Positions 41,531 through 54,090 are shown, numbered from the stretch's first letter. The stretch: DNA of 64,000 bases from Pomphorhynchus laevis (GCA_012934845.2 WNNJ02000348.1:62001-126000), one strand, 5' to 3'. The notes: generated by a model not told the origin, from the letters alone. Translations and numbers: made by a program.

Positions 41531-44340
41531 CCCCCGCTGTGAAAAATATTTCTGAGAATTATAGAATAAAACCCAATACGCCTTATCGTAAAAAACACAA
41601 ATGGCTCAAAGCTATATATTCGAACGTCCGAAGCATAGTCAATAATATAGATGGATTAAAACTTATAGCTACATATCATCCAAATATCATTGCCCATAGT
41701 GGATCTTGGCTCTCCGACCTTGTTCCCGATAGCTTATTATCCAGAGATGTATATAATCTGTTTCGATGAGATCGATCTGGTCGCAGGGGAGGAATGTTGT
41801 GCTATATTCTAGTTTAGGTATTAATGTAGTGTGTTTGCAAACGGTTAGTGATACAAATGGGAATGATGCTTTATCCTCAAATTGTGCCTTGATAAGGTCA
41901 ATTCTTTGTTTGTGTTAGTGTTCTATCGTCATCCTTTGGCGAGTAGCGATGATTTAATGGAACTTATTAAGCTCTGTAGTCAACAGAATAGGATATCTAA
42001 ATATTCCCTAAACAGACAGGGAATCTTTAAAGTCTCCTAGTCGCATTGGATCGAACTCGATTTTATTGAGTGTTCTATACAACTGTGGTCTGCATCAGCA
42101 TGCACTTGTGGCAACCCGTTTTGCTAGCCAGTCGTCTGCCCAGCTAGACGTGGTCTTGTCTGCGTTTAAGTCTTATATTACTCACATAGATTATCTTTCA
42201 GAACTGGGGATGAGCGATCATTGCGTACTGTCCTTTTCATTAAAATGTGCCCGTAATGTAACGTCGGTAAGTCTCCGGCAGGGTAAGCCTCTGAATTTGT
42301 AGAAGGCTAATTTCGACGCAATTATCCACAAATTAAATATGGTTAGATGGCCAAATTCGTATATATGCGAAATTGACGAGGCTTGGAATGTTTTTGAAAG
42401 CACACTCTATAACTTACTGATATCGCATTCTCTTATGTTAAAAACACATAAGGAAGTTTGTCATTTGTTCGATGTGCTTATCCGGTATTACTCATGCGCA
42501 CTAAACATGCGTGAATTTCATTTCGTTGTGGGCAACTATCTTATGAGTCTTTCAAACAAATTAGGAATATATTTATTACTCTCAATAGGACGAAGCGTCA
42601 TCAGTTTGAGGGGAAGTTGAGTTTTATGGATGGCAAGTTATATTCTCGTACATTTGCAAAATTACGGGCTTGAATATTCCACTATTATCGTTGAAGGATG
42701 ATTCTCAAAGCGAGGCCATGTGCAAGAGTGTCATGGCAAATTTATTGGCCCAGGAGTTCTCAACGATGCTTTGCTATTCACGGACATCGTGTAGTTCCAA
42801 ATCATAAAAGGGTTCAGAAGCATTCGATCGAACTAATCTGTCGTTTTGTGCTGACGATATTTTGAAACTTCTTTGTAAACTAAAACCGAACGGATTTCAT
42901 TCAATTCTTTTGAAAAAATTACTCCTCAAATATATTCATGCTTTTCGTATTTTCAGTTTTCTATCCTCCATTCTCGAATTCCTTCATGTTGGAAGAAGTC
43001 CATTGTAATTCCAGTGTATAAAAAGGGATATCGACAAGTATGTAAGAAATATCACGCAGTTGCCTTGACATGGATTATTTGTAAGTTGTTTGAAAAGCTA
43101 ATAGTCAAAAGCATATCGTCTGATTTGGAATATAACAATAAACTCACTGACTCATAACACGGTTTTAGACTAAATAGATCAACAATAAGTAACTTTTTGG
43201 TTTCTTCGAACTCATGTCAGTCTTCATTAGATGGGCCAGTTCAATCGGATAAACTTTTCGTAGATATCTCTCATGCTTTCGATTCTGTTCCGCATGATCG
43301 TCTCATTCACAAATTGAGGTCACTTAGTGATTGTCTAATGTGTGTCGCATGGATTTCAAATTACTTAGGTTCACGCTCTTTCAAAGTACGTGTATGCGCA
43401 GATATGTCCACCTCATTCGCTATTCATTCTGGCGTTTTATAGAGTGCTGCTAGCTCACCACTTCTTTTTATTGTATGTATCAATGATCTCCAATCTGTAA
43501 TTCGTTCTGATGTCATTATCTATGCTGATGATGTGAAGATATGGCGGCGTATTATAGATAAGAGATACATTAAGATCCTTCAAGATGATCTGACATGTAT
43601 AGAAAAATGGGAATCGGAAAATTTTTGAGAGTTAACCCCTCTAAATGTGCGAAGATATCCATTGTTTCTTCACTTAACTCATCGTATCAGATAGGTTTAA
43701 TTCAGATAAGTCAAGTAAGTGAATTCAAAGATCTTGGTGTGATGATGACCGGTAGCTTAAAAACTAATGTCCACACTAGAAATATTTGCCATTGAAGCTA
43801 TCTTATTTTATGAATGTTTTTTAAAGTCTTTTGATCAGATAAGTCCATCAATGTTCAAGCTACTATTTTGCTCATATATTCTACCCATCCTTGAATACGG
43901 TTTACCTGTAACTTATTCACAGACTTTAAATTAATCCCGTGACATTGAGAACTTGTTACTTAAAGGGGCGCGCGTGATTCAGAATTTCTCCAATTTGAGA
44001 TTTGCTGAACGCTTGACATCTCTACGTCTCGGCACCTTAAAATATCGCAGATCGGCCATTGATTTATCAATTGCAATCAAAATTATTTTCGATGGCTTTG
44101 ATGGTCTCTCTAGCTTATTATCCGTGAATGATAGACGATAAACTCGTGGTTATGTATGAAAATTAATAAAGCCTACTATAAGAATTCATGTTCACCATTG
44201 ATTTGCAACCAGGGTAATTAACGAGTGGAATGTACTAAGATGCATTTATATCTCTCGTAGTATATCTAGTGATGCTATCAAGAAAGCAATTGATGCCGAG
44301 AGAAGGAATTTACGACTTATTTGTGATTAAATTCTTAATT
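41520..44340 (+). pseudogene. CR1-type LINE ORF2 remnant (APE endonuclease and RT)
   Basis: AIYSNVRSIVNNIDGLKLIA and HSGSWLSDLVPD (41,605-41,730) are the start of the AP-type endonuclease; QLDVVLSAFKSY and ELGMSDHCVLSF (42,140-42,240) its SDH end. RT pieces follow: SIVIPVYKKG, CKLFEKLIV, FVDISHAFDSVPHD (motif A, 43,255-43,300), SPLLFIVCINDLQSV (B), VIIYADDVKIW (C, about 43,515-43,545), and SSYQIGLIQ...FKDLGVM. Stops in most segments; the copy is dead. Confidence 0.68.
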
Positions 44341-44759
44341 TGTTGACGTTTTTTATCCTGTTTTGTCAGCGACATGAGCTTATAGCTAATTTGCTGCTGT
44401 TTGTTATAATAATTTAATGTATTTATATAATATAATTATATTCAATTATAATTATATTATACAGAAATCTTATCCACGGCTTATCATGTGATCAACTTTC
44501 TAAGACACCAATGTACGAAATTGATATGATACGTTAAAATATACACGCTTCAAGCGTCACCAATGCTTATTTATTTGAGAATTTGTTTTTCTCAAAGCAC
44601 GACACGCAATACTAGCCTACCTTCCAAGCAATGATTATTTTTTATTTTTTATGTTTATTATATATTATGTTCAAAAAATTGTCTTGATTCTTATAAATAC
44701 TTACAATTTCAGTTCCATCTTGTCCACCAAGATTAATATTATTAAATATACAGAAGGTT
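44341..44759. other. spacer between LINE remnants
   Basis: No coding signal. AT-rich palindromic stretch near 44,440 (ATAATATAATTATATTC region). Confidence 0.45.
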
Positions 44760-45045
44760 AATGCTCAAAGGGCATCCTACATGTATCATCAAATGCTGTT
44801 TGTGTAACGGACAGGCTGCTAAATGCAAAAATTGTAAATGTGTTAAGTAAGGTCGACTTTGCATTAACTGCTTAGCTGCGTCCTGTCAGAACATGAGTAT
44901 TAGTAATAAGATACAATCACAGAATCGGATAAATTTAATATATGATATTATGAATCTATTCATTGATTAAGATCTCACTTGCTCAGCACAGCAACAAACA
45001 GCAGTAAACGCAGGTGATATAATTACGCGGTTATACAATGTTATA
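44760..45045 (+). pseudogene. N-terminal cysteine-rich part of the second RLE LINE
   Basis: The frame with KGHPTCIIKCCLCNGQAAKC, KNCKCVK, stop, GRLCINCLAASCQN has repeated CxxC pairs in a pattern known from N-termini of RLE-type LINE proteins. It is cut off by the 3' end of the minus-strand CR1 at about 45,060; the rest of the element resumes after 49,290. Confidence 0.5.
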
Positions 45046-45160
45046 ATTTATTGGGAGCCAAATTTGTTTTCACTGCCTCGCTTAAAAAAAAGGATTTATT
45101 TTACTTGGCAAATGCGTGCCAGCGCACGCTTACATGACCACAACAAAACAAAACTGTGAA

Positions 45161-48059
45161 TCAGGTGTCGAGAAGGTGTGAACGGAGGAGGTGTTTGAAT
45201 GTGATAAAGGAGGGAGCGCGGCGGACGTCGAGAGGGAGTTGATTCCAGGCGAGTGAGGCGGCGACGAGGAAGGATCGGAGACCGTAGTTGTTGGAGTAAT
45301 TAGGAACGTGGAGTAAGAGGGTATGACAGGAACGAAGCGATAGCGAGGTGGGGCGAGTATCGTCTAAGAAAGGAAGGTTGATGAACGATGGGGAGCCGAC
45401 AGCGATGAGACGAAAAGTAACGAGAAGAAGGCGGAGTTTGATGCGGATGTGGATGGTGGGCCAGGAGAGTTGGGCAAAATATGTGGATGTGTGGTCGAAG
45501 CGACGGAGACGAAAGAGCACTCGAACGGCGGTGTTGATTATTCGTTGTAGGGGTAGGATGATGGATTTTGGAGAATTGGCGAAAAGGCTAAGGCAGTAAT
45601 CGATTTTAGGGAAAAGAAGCGATGAAAGAAGAGACATACAAGAACGGAAGTCGATAAGGGGGCGGATACGGCGGATGTCACGAAGAATTAAGTTAGACGA
45701 GCGGACCTTGTCACGGACGAAGGGTTTAAGGGAAAGGTGATCATCGAAATGGAAGCCTAAGAAAGTGAGATTGTGGACTATAGGGATGATCGATGAGGCA
45801 AAAGATACAATGGGAGGAGATATGCTTGGTTTACGGGGAAGGATCCACATTATTTTGGACTTTTCGGCGTTTAGAACGAGATGGAGATTGGAGAGACGTT
45901 TGTAGATAGAAGAAAGACAGTTGGAGGCAGAAATGCCGATATCGTGTATGCGATGTGCGGGTGCATGAGCATAGATTAGAATGTCATCGGCGTATTGCAT
46001 GACGTTAAAGGAGTAAGGTTTGATAAATGGAGAGAGATCGCCAAGCAAAAGAGAGAAAAGCAGGGGACCTAGGACTGAACCTTGTGGAACCCCGCAAAAA
46101 ATAGGGATGGGAGGGGAGGATGATGAATTAGAACAGACGCGAAAGGAACGGTCGGATAGATATGAGGCGAACCATGCTACGGAGGAGGAAGAAAAGCCGT
46201 AATCATAACGAAGGCGAGAAAGGAGGACGGAGTGGTCGACAATGTCGAATGCGGAGGAGAGGTCGAGGGAGATGAGAACACTATATAGAGCCTTGTCTCG
46301 AGAAATGAGTAAGTCGTTGTACACTTTTATGCATGCGATTTCTGTCGAGTGATTAGAGCGGAAAGCGGATTGGAAAGGAGGGTACAGATTGGATGAGGAG
46401 AGATAAGCGTTGATTTGTATTAAGATGAGGCGTTCTAAGAGCTTAGAAAGAGTAGGGAGTAGTGAAATGGGGCGATAGCTAGAAGGAAGGGAGGGGTCGA
46501 GCGATTGTTTCTTAAAGGAGGGGACGAACGATTGCGGATTTCCAGTGTGAAGGGAAGATACGACTGCGGATGGACGAGTTAAACAAGGTTGTGAGAAATG
46601 GGGATATCGATGAGCATATAGATTTTAATATGTGGGTAGGCAGGGGATCGGCAGGTGAGGTTTTGTTGGGCAAGGACATGAGGACAGATGATACTTCTGT
46701 AGGTGATACAGGGAGAAGATGAAAGAGTTCCGGAAGGATGAGTGTAGACTGGGCAGAGTGGGATAGGATGGAGACCGGGGTGTGAGAGAGCAGCGTGGAT
46801 ACTTTAGTCTGGAGAAATGACGAATAATCATTAGCATTGATGTTGCAAGGCGTAGAGGAACGAGCCAGGATTGAGTTAAAAGTATGCCAGAGAGTCTTAG
46901 AGTTGAATGAAGTGATGATTTTATGCTGCCAGAAGGAGTTGCATTTGGTACGTAGTAGGTGGAGATGAGACCGGCGAAGAGCAAGATAGGAATCACGGAA
47001 AGACGGAGTGATCGAGCGGAAATCGCGTCTGAGAGAGCGGTGATAGACTCGAAAAGCATGGCGGAGTCGACGCTTTGAGAGTAGGCATTGGATGTCAAAC
47101 CATGGGGCACGGTGCAAGCGACGGTGTGGGTGAGACTTGAAGGGCAAGAGAATATCGAGAGTGGATGTGAGTTCAGAGTCGAAAAGAAAGGCGAGATCGT
47201 GAGGAGATGAATATGTTATTGTGGGTAATGATAGAGACGACTTGAGTAAGGCAGAGCGGAGAAGGGAGAGGTCAAGATTTCTCCAAGGGCGACGTAGGAT
47301 TGTAGGTGTGTGAGGAGGGGTGTGGTTGCGAGCGAGATCAAGGGTGATAAGAAAGTGATCGGATAGACCAGGATCAGAGATGGACAGTGAGGTGTGGGCA
47401 GCAAAATGATCGGGGACAGCGATGATGTCGAGTGCCCCGCCAAGTATATGTGTGGGGGCAGTGGAGATTAGTTTGTAATTGTAGTTGGATAGAATGTTGA
47501 TGAAGCGGATGGAATCTGTGGAAGAGGGGCGGTCTAGGCGGATATTGAAGTCGCCTAGAACGAGTGAAGGGATTGAGGACAAAGAACAATGAGAAAAGAG
47601 GTCAGCGAGTTCGTTAAAAAATAAGGCTGTAGGAGCTGATGAAACCAGGACGGTATACAATGGCGAGATCTAGAGTGATCGGGTTAGAATAACGACAAGT
47701 GAGCAATTCAAAAGAGCAAGGACTGAAAGGGGTATTGATTTTGCAAGAGACGCTGGGTGACGCGCGAATGCGACGATGCCGCCATGATTAGAGGATTTAG
47801 AAGGGCATGAGCTGAGGGGGCGGGCGGATTCGACTAGGGAGCAACCGGCAGAGAGCAGACGGCGAATGGAAAGGTCGTCGGAATCTGAGTGCCAGGATTC
47901 GGTGAGGCAGAAGAGATCGATGGATTGCTTGGTGAATAGGTTGAGGATAAGATCGGATTTATTGAGAATAGATCTAGTGTTGAGGAGACCGAGGCGGAAA
48001 CCATGTGCTGTGGCGAAAGAGACTAGTGGAGAAGACACATAGGAGAGATGGAGCGCCAT
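45161..48059 (-). pseudogene. CR1 ORF2: APE endonuclease and reverse transcriptase, frameshifted
   Basis: The ATG at 48,059 lies 37 bp inside ORF1's end (different frame), a usual ORF1/ORF2 overlap. Endonuclease: GLLNTRSILNKSDLI, LTESWHSD, then after a shift near 47,690, PSLVLGDFNIRLD and GLSDHFLITL. RT after another shift near 46,520: FKKQSLDP and SYRPISLLP, SLDLSSAFDIVDH (A), GVPQGSVLGPLLFSLLL (B), MQYADDILIYA (C), NLTFLGFHFDD, ending SLAWNQLPLDVRRAPSF and FKHLLRSHLLDT. The 387-codon RT frame (46,324-45,161) is clean. A transcript would not give one full protein without repair of the shifts. Confidence 0.78.
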
Positions 48060-49162
48060 CGAATTTTTGGACGGGTGTGGACAACTTGAAAATTTCCGTC
48101 TATGTTTCGGATGGCGAGTGATGTTTCGGCGTTTTCCTCGCGACGGCGTTTTTTGATGCGGGCTGAAGAGATTTGAGCGATTTCGGAAGGGGCGCGATCG
48201 GGGAAAATTCGAGTGGTTGAAGATGACATGAGTTTGAATCGTTGAGAGAGGACAGAAGACGCGTGAGAGCGATGCTTGAAAACAATTTTTAGGAGAGGGG
48301 GCTGGGAAGGATTAGATTGAGAAGATTTGTTTAGACGGATGAATGCGACAGGAGAAATGTCCTTGAAAAAGGATGGTTTATCCGCAGGAACAATAGACGA
48401 GAGGATGGATCTGAAGGCGGAAACATCGTGGTCCAGACGTGCTTGTGGAGATAAGGAGTTAGAAGGCGTGATATTAGTAACAATGATGCAACGATCGCGA
48501 GAAGCAAAACGCTTCCGTAAAGGAGGACGACTGACGTGAGTAAGTGAGATCACGATAGAAGAGCTGGCAGTTGATGATTTGGAGGGATTTGGTTTGACGA
48601 CGGGAGACATAGAGGATAATGATAATAAAGAGGGTGGCAAGCGATGTGAGGAAAGGTTATGAGTGGAAGGATAGTGGAGGTTGGTGGAGGTGATTTTGAT
48701 TGATGGATGCAAGTTATTGAGAAACGAGACAGGAAGGACGGGACGTGGGGTGTCGGGGAGTGAAAATACATTAGTTGTAACAATTAGCGGCTCCGTCACT
48801 GTCTCGGCAGATTTATCATAAACTTGACAAAATCCATCTTGCTGCGATACAATTTGCGGCTCCTTTACGGTCTCAGTAGATTTATCAGAAATTTGAGAAA
48901 TTCGATCATGCTGCGTTGTCATTTCCAATTGCTCTAAGCGTTTTATTAACAAGTTGATTTGTTTCGCCGCACAGAATCCGCAGTAGAACGGTGGCCCGCC
49001 ACAAGTTTCCTGACCCAAAGCACAATTATGTGTTACTGATGTCCAGATTTGACAGCCGCTAGCGGAGCATTCCACTTGTATGTTTTCGAGCTTGCCGGTT
49101 TTATCGGTATCAACAGAGATTGCTCGCTTGGCTTTTGGTAGATTTTTATTCTTGGCTCCCAT
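48023..49162 (-). CDS. CR1 ORF1 protein, intact
   Basis: 379 residues. Residues 33-72 form a PHD-like zinc finger (CSASGCQIWTSVTHNC...CGGPPFYCGFC). A short helical segment follows (INLLIKRLEQLE, coiled-coil-like). Two imperfect copies of a DKS-ETV-EP-IV element occur at about 90-130. A S/P-rich linker leads to a conserved half (RDRCIIVTNI...DHDVSAFRSIL...FIRLNK...LKIVFKHRSHASSVL...ARIKKRRREE) like the RNA-binding ORF1 part of flatworm-type CR1s. ORF1 proteins bind element RNA in the particle. The start is the first ATG in frame. Confidence 0.75.
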   Translation of the reverse strand: MGAKNKNLPKAKRAISVDTDKTGKLENIQVECSASGCQIWTSVTHNCALGQETCGGPPFYCGFCAAKQINLLIKRLEQLEMTTQHDRISQISDKSTETVKEPQIVSQQDGFCQVYDKSAETVTEPLIVTTNVFSLPDTPRPVLPVSFLNNLHPSIKITSTNLHYPSTHNLSSHRLPPSLLSLSSMSPVVKPNPSKSSTASSSIVISLTHVSRPPLRKRFASRDRCIIVTNITPSNSLSPQARLDHDVSAFRSILSSIVPADKPSFFKDISPVAFIRLNKSSQSNPSQPPLLKIVFKHRSHASSVLSQRFKLMSSSTTRIFPDRAPSEIAQISSARIKKRRREENAETSLAIRNIDGNFQVVHTRPKIRWRSISPMCLLH

Positions 49163-49289
49163 TAACTGTAGGTTGCGATAGTTTACAATTTTTAAAACTG
49201 CGCTCCTTGTTGTGTGTTTAAGCTGTTTAAATTTTTTGTTTGTGTATTTATGCTGTTAAAATTTTTCATTGAGCGGAGCGAGTCGATCT

Positions 49290-51925
49290 GAATTTGATTG
49301 TATTTACTTTAGATCTCAAACTTTTGTAATTTGCTAGCACAGTTATAAATTTTCTTGTAGTAATGAAAGCAAGGAATTCCTTAATCTTCTGTCTAGAAGT
49401 GGTTATGTGTTAATTAATTCTGGAAAGAATTCCTTCTAGAAAAACGAGCGAGCTACCCAAAACTCTCAAAAGACGAATTATGTTATGGAAATAGAAGAAC
49501 TTAAGTGACTTGTTCAAGGAAGCGCATTTCTTGCAATCAAAATGTCATGCAAGAAACAATACAAAAATCACATCAGATTTACGTACGAATAATATTATCC
49601 GTTTGGTTAAAAGGGGGAAGGTTATCCGCGGCTAGAAGATTGCTTACCCATAACGCATCTGAAACAGGTATTCTAAACTTGAGCGGGGATCCTTCAAATT
49701 GTTCCATACTAGGTGAACTACAGAGACTGCACCCACTATCAGCTACAGCTGGCAATGATTTCGTGCTAAATCATACACTCGATGGATATCATGAACATCT
49801 TAGTGTAATATTCAGTGAAATGAGTGCAGACGACATAATACGAGCGTCGAAGAATACACACGGACCAGCTGTACCTTCTGGGGGTCGACTCTGACAGTTG
49901 GCGACATATGTTAACATCATTTGGTTTAGACTCTAGGTGTCTAGCGACAGCAATTGCAAATATTGCAATTACTATAGCGTCTGAAGAAGTTGATTCTGAA
50001 CATCTCGATGCCTACACAGTGAGTAGATTAATACCAATGAAAAATAATAATGGTATACGCCCTATTGGAATATGCGATGTTTTAAGACGTATCGTTGGCA
50101 AATCACTTCTACGTTACATTAAAAAAGATCTACAGATGGCTTCTGGTAACCATAAGATGTGTGCTGGTCAGGTGTGGAACATAGGCAGTTGTTCATTCCG
50201 TGAGAGATGTCTACAAAAAGTCAGAAGACAATTGCATACTATTGCTGGGTGCTAAAAATACTTTCAATCAAGTCAATCGATCACTTATGCTAGCAAATAT
50301 CGGTATGGCTTGTCCTGCTCTTAAGAATGAATTGTATAATACATATTCACGAGCTGCCAAAATGCCAGTTGGAATAGAAATGGTATGGTCAAAAGAAGGT
50401 ATAACACAAGGTGACTCGCTTGCGATGGCAGCTTTTGCTGCCGCATCGTTGCTTTCATACATTATATTGAAGCAAGAGTGCCCAATGTCATAAACAGATG
50501 TATGCAGATGACGCAGCAATGTGGGTAAACCTGAAGATTTATTACGAGTTCTGTATATCATAAACGATATAGGACCAAAATATGGTTTCTATGTAAAACC
50601 TAGCAAATGTAAGATACTAATACACAATAAAAACATAAAAAGTTAAAAAGTTATTCTCGAATAGGATTGAAATTCGAAATGACGACATCTAACTTCTAGG
50701 AAGTTATATTTGCACGAATAAATTCATGACCTCAAGCATTCAGGAAATAGCAGCTGTATGGAAGATTCAGATTCAGAATCTTGTACAGGTTGCAAAATGT
50801 GATAGTAACGTAGCCTTCGTGTTATTGACAAAATAAATCCAGTGTCAGTGGACTTACATATTGCGAACATGTGAAGTTGATCCTAAGTAGTTTGAATCTA
50901 TAGTAGCGTCACTCTTCGATGAACTTCTGCCTGAAATCCTTGGTAAACCAGATATTAATTCAGATTATAAGAACGTATTTCGATTGCCATCGCGTCTTGG
51001 TGAACTTTGGATTTCGGATCCAACTATTGATCCATCGTTTGAGTACAAAGGATCGCTTGAGATATGTACACATTTGATCAATCACACCAATATTACTGAT
51101 ATAGTGTCAAAGCAGACTGAAATCGCCGCAAACATCAGGAAGGAAAGACATACGCGAAACAGCGCAATATGGGAAATCGCAAAATCAACAAATGACCCAC
51201 TTATGAAAACTCTTATAATAAATGCCAACTTGAACGGAGCATCTTCATGGCTGAGTACGTTGCCGATTGTCCGACATAATTTCCACCTTCCAAAACAAGT
51301 ATTTCAAGACATGATAGCCACCCGATATGGATGGCATCTTCTTGAACTTTCTAACACATGTCGATGTACAGCACCTCTGACAATTGGCCATTGGCCTTCG
51401 TGTAAAACCGGAGGATGGCCAATTGTTAGACACAATATAGTTAGAGATGTTATATCGGAAATATTAGATGAAGCTGGATGACGACCATCAATTGAACAAA
51501 TACTGCAACCGGTTACAGAAGATATGAGGTTTGAATGCGTTACAAGCCGAGATCGCAGTGCTCGTCTCGATCTCACATGTAACAGTCTTTACGTATGGAT
51601 TACAGAGCGATCTTTTATGGAATTTGTGTTTACAGCTGCTTTGCTTCATCTTAAGCTGCTGATCGCCAAAATGATGCACATACATACTATGAGAACAGGA
51701 AACGGGCGAAATATCAGGAGGGAATTCGTTTAGTCGAAAGCGAAATATTCCATCTGATGATATTCTCTGCATCAAGTAGTTGTAGCAAATCGATAAATGC
51801 AGAATATCTTCAGAATATCGCAAAACGAATATCCATAAGAAATAAAAGGGACTATGGCGATACAATACGTGGCATTCGTTAAAGGATCGCATTCGCAATC
51901 GCCAAAGCGATATCGAAGTTATAAA
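49290..51925 (+). pseudogene. second RLE-type LINE: RT and restriction-like nuclease, decayed
   Basis: In changing frames: SAARRLLTHNASETGILNL, GVDSDSWRHMLTSFG (49,884-49,928), IPMKNNNGIRPIGICDVLRR, LGAKNTFNQVNRSLM (motif A), GITQGDSLAMAAFA (B), QMYADDAA (C, YADD at 50,501-50,512), FYVKPSKCKIL. Then a zinc knuckle, CRCTAPLTIGHWPSC, with VRHNIVRDVISEIL, RDRSARLDLTC and YYENRKRAKYQEGIRLVE of the nuclease end, and a C-terminus near NKRDYGDTIRGIR (stop 51,882). This is a different family from the RLE LINE at 34.7-37.6 kb but shares its domain order. Stops and shifts throughout. Confidence 0.68.
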
Positions 51926-52095
51926 GTTATATATTTACATATAAATATATAAATGTCTCAGCAATTACGCATCTTACATTTTTAACAGATGATTTTGACG
52001 TACTCTCCATGGATACAAATGTTCATTTATTTTAAAACTTTATATCGTACGAATATTAACTCAAATATATTAAAATTTTATCTGAAAATTTCGCA

Positions 52096-52749
52096 ATGTC
52101 CTCTGCTACTCATTTCGATATCAACAAAGAAACGATAGACTTCGCAATTCAGCCTTTAAGTTCTTTTAAAAAATGGTCAATTCCGTGTATAGTTGTCCTG
52201 TGTTTTGTGATGGCAACGCTAGCCGCACATATCTATCCATTTTTTCAAGTCTGGTTGTCAAGGCGACTTAGTAAAGTACTTAGTAAGTTTAGGCGTAGCA
52301 AATTTCATAATAGTAGATACGTATCGTATACAAATTCAGACAGTCAGAATAGCGAGCCTGCAAAATCTTTCCAGGTCCATATCGCTAATGTCAAAACTGC
52401 CGTCAATCAATACCACCTTGGTACAGTTTATCGACCTTCATATAGATCCGTAAAAATTGTGTTAGTTGATAATTATCAGAAAATTGAAAGCCGCAGAAAC
52501 ATTACAACTCAAATAGTAACTACCAATCCAGAACTATCAATGCCGAAAGAGAACATCCGTAGTCGTGTTCATGCGACTCATTACGCACTGTCCAAGTCAA
52601 TGGAGATAACTAATTCTACGAGTGTGGCAATTCCTTTAACAGTCTCTCCTGAACATTTTCAACAGATGACCTTACAAAAATTATCACATGATCCAAATTC
52701 AGTAAAAGATAGTATTTTTATTATGCACAAATATACTACCATAAAATAG
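52096..52749 (+). CDS. 217-residue single-pass membrane protein, unrecognised
   Basis: An intact frame from ATG to TAG. Residues 28-52 (WSIPCIVVLCFVMATLAAHI...) are one clear membrane helix. It is preceded by a short N-terminus without signal peptide and followed by a very basic stretch (RRLSKVLSKFRRSK), which predicts a cytoplasmic C-terminal tail under the positive-inside rule. The tail of about 150 residues is S/T/N-rich without a known domain. An AATAAA is about 90 bp past the stop. It starts only about 170 bp after the RLE LINE, so it could be a host gene or an accessory ORF; coding-like composition supports a real protein. Confidence 0.5.
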   Translation: MSSATHFDINKETIDFAIQPLSSFKKWSIPCIVVLCFVMATLAAHIYPFFQVWLSRRLSKVLSKFRRSKFHNSRYVSYTNSDSQNSEPAKSFQVHIANVKTAVNQYHLGTVYRPSYRSVKIVLVDNYQKIESRRNITTQIVTTNPELSMPKENIRSRVHATHYALSKSMEITNSTSVAIPLTVSPEHFQQMTLQKLSHDPNSVKDSIFIMHKYTTIK

Positions 52750-53039
52750 GTCATTTACAGAATACATTAAATTTTTTAAATGCAAATACAATATAGCGAT
52801 TGTAATGTTGCGATTGATCATTTTGGGTTAAAAAATAAATTTTATTCTCTACTGAAATTAAATCAAATCAGTATTAAAACAAAACAATATTATTTTATGT
52901 AATTAGATCAAGCGAACTAATAAATAAACTATAATAACCGATTCTATGATTAGATATAATTATAATAATATGTAAATTCATAAAAATTGTATCTCATTTG
53001 AAATTCTAACTTTATATTTACGACCTGTCGACTTTGTAG

Positions 53040-54090
53040 ATACAAAGATAAGATACACCAGATAATCAAATTTCACAAGGAGAAATACGTTTTAGCACGT
53101 ATTTGGCCCCGCTGCTATTTGGGGTCGAGGACTTGATAAACTTGATAGCATAGTAGTTCATTCTGATGACCTCTAATTCTTATTCTGATACAACGTCTGT
53201 TATTGATTAGTCAATTTATAAAAATTGACTTGTTTACGTATTTTATATTATTTATGAAATCAGATTTGCATCCAAATAGATGGCAAATAGATAGCATCTA
53301 TTTGCATCCGAATAGATGGCATACATTTGAAAGTACGACAAAACAGCGATCGGTCGAGACACTGTACAAGAATTTAAAAGCTTCTCGATTGTGCCCAATT
53401 GATTTAAATCACCTGGTGGATTTATAAAATATATAAATCAACACAATATTATTTAAAAAAATAAAATATTAAGCGAATTTTTTTTGATGTATGGATAATA
53501 AATAATATACTTTATATTAGAATAAGATACTATATAATCAAATATAAGATACTATTAATCCATGTGGCCTTGTTTACAAGAAACCGCAAATTTGAATTTT
53601 TATCGTAATTACAACAAATAACTGTTTTTGTATAAAAATATTTTAAGATCAATAATTAAAATACGTAATTAGAAATGCCAATCAATTAGTGAGCACATTT
53701 ATCCAGAAAGCCTTATTCTTAACAAAACCAATATTAATGATAAAGAAGGTGTATATCTAGATATGAACATTAAATTAACATTAACTAAAACTACTTTTAA
53801 TTTATATCGTACAGATGACATATTTAAATTTACAAAAAAACATATTTTTGCATGATCATTCATGCATACCATATAATATAAAATATAATACATTAAATAA
53901 TAAAATTTTAAGAATTGCAACAATATGTAATGATATTGACTTTCTTCAAAATCATTTAAATAATTTAATAGATACATATTTTAAACTAGGTTACTATAAA
54001 AATAACATCAAACAGAAAATATTAAAATATAAATCAACAATAATATTAAAAATAAATTTAAAATCATTAGCGGAAATTTAATATAAATAT
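53040..54090 (+). mobile_element. PLE fragments: tail pieces and RT C-terminus
   Basis: 53,060-53,230 is the structured tail (CACGTATTTGGCCCCGCTGC, CTGATGACCTC, GTCAATT hairpin). 53,440-53,560 is another tail start. 53,690-54,080 repeats the RT thumb (SEHIYPESLILNKT...YLDMNI...FKFTKK) better than the 22-kb copy but with one shift. Between them, 53,264-53,322 holds two direct ~20-bp repeats (TTTGCATCC-AATAGATGGCA) and a short frame, TTKQRSVETLYKNLKASRLC, of unknown origin. Confidence 0.68.

Larger units (their letters stand above)
45060..49190 (-). mobile_element. CR1-type LINE, nearly full length, two ORFs
   Basis: From a 5' region just above 49,162, through ORF1 and ORF2, to a 3' end near 45,060 with AAATAAATCCTTTTTT. 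GC content is far above its surroundings, so it looks like a recent arrival. ORF1 is intact and ORF2 has about three frame changes. It is inserted opposite in direction to, and inside, an RLE LINE. Exact ends and target duplication could not be fixed by eye. Confidence 0.75.

Noticed and set aside
45348-45599. Arginine-rich proteins on the plus strand (also 46,020 and 48,327)
   Set aside because: They lie antisense to the CR1 ORFs and arise from its codon use; likewise the S/P-rich minus frames near 46.6-48.8 kb other than the true ORFs.
53699-54081. Independent genes on both strands
   Set aside because: The plus frame is the PLE RT thumb; the minus frame is its shadow.
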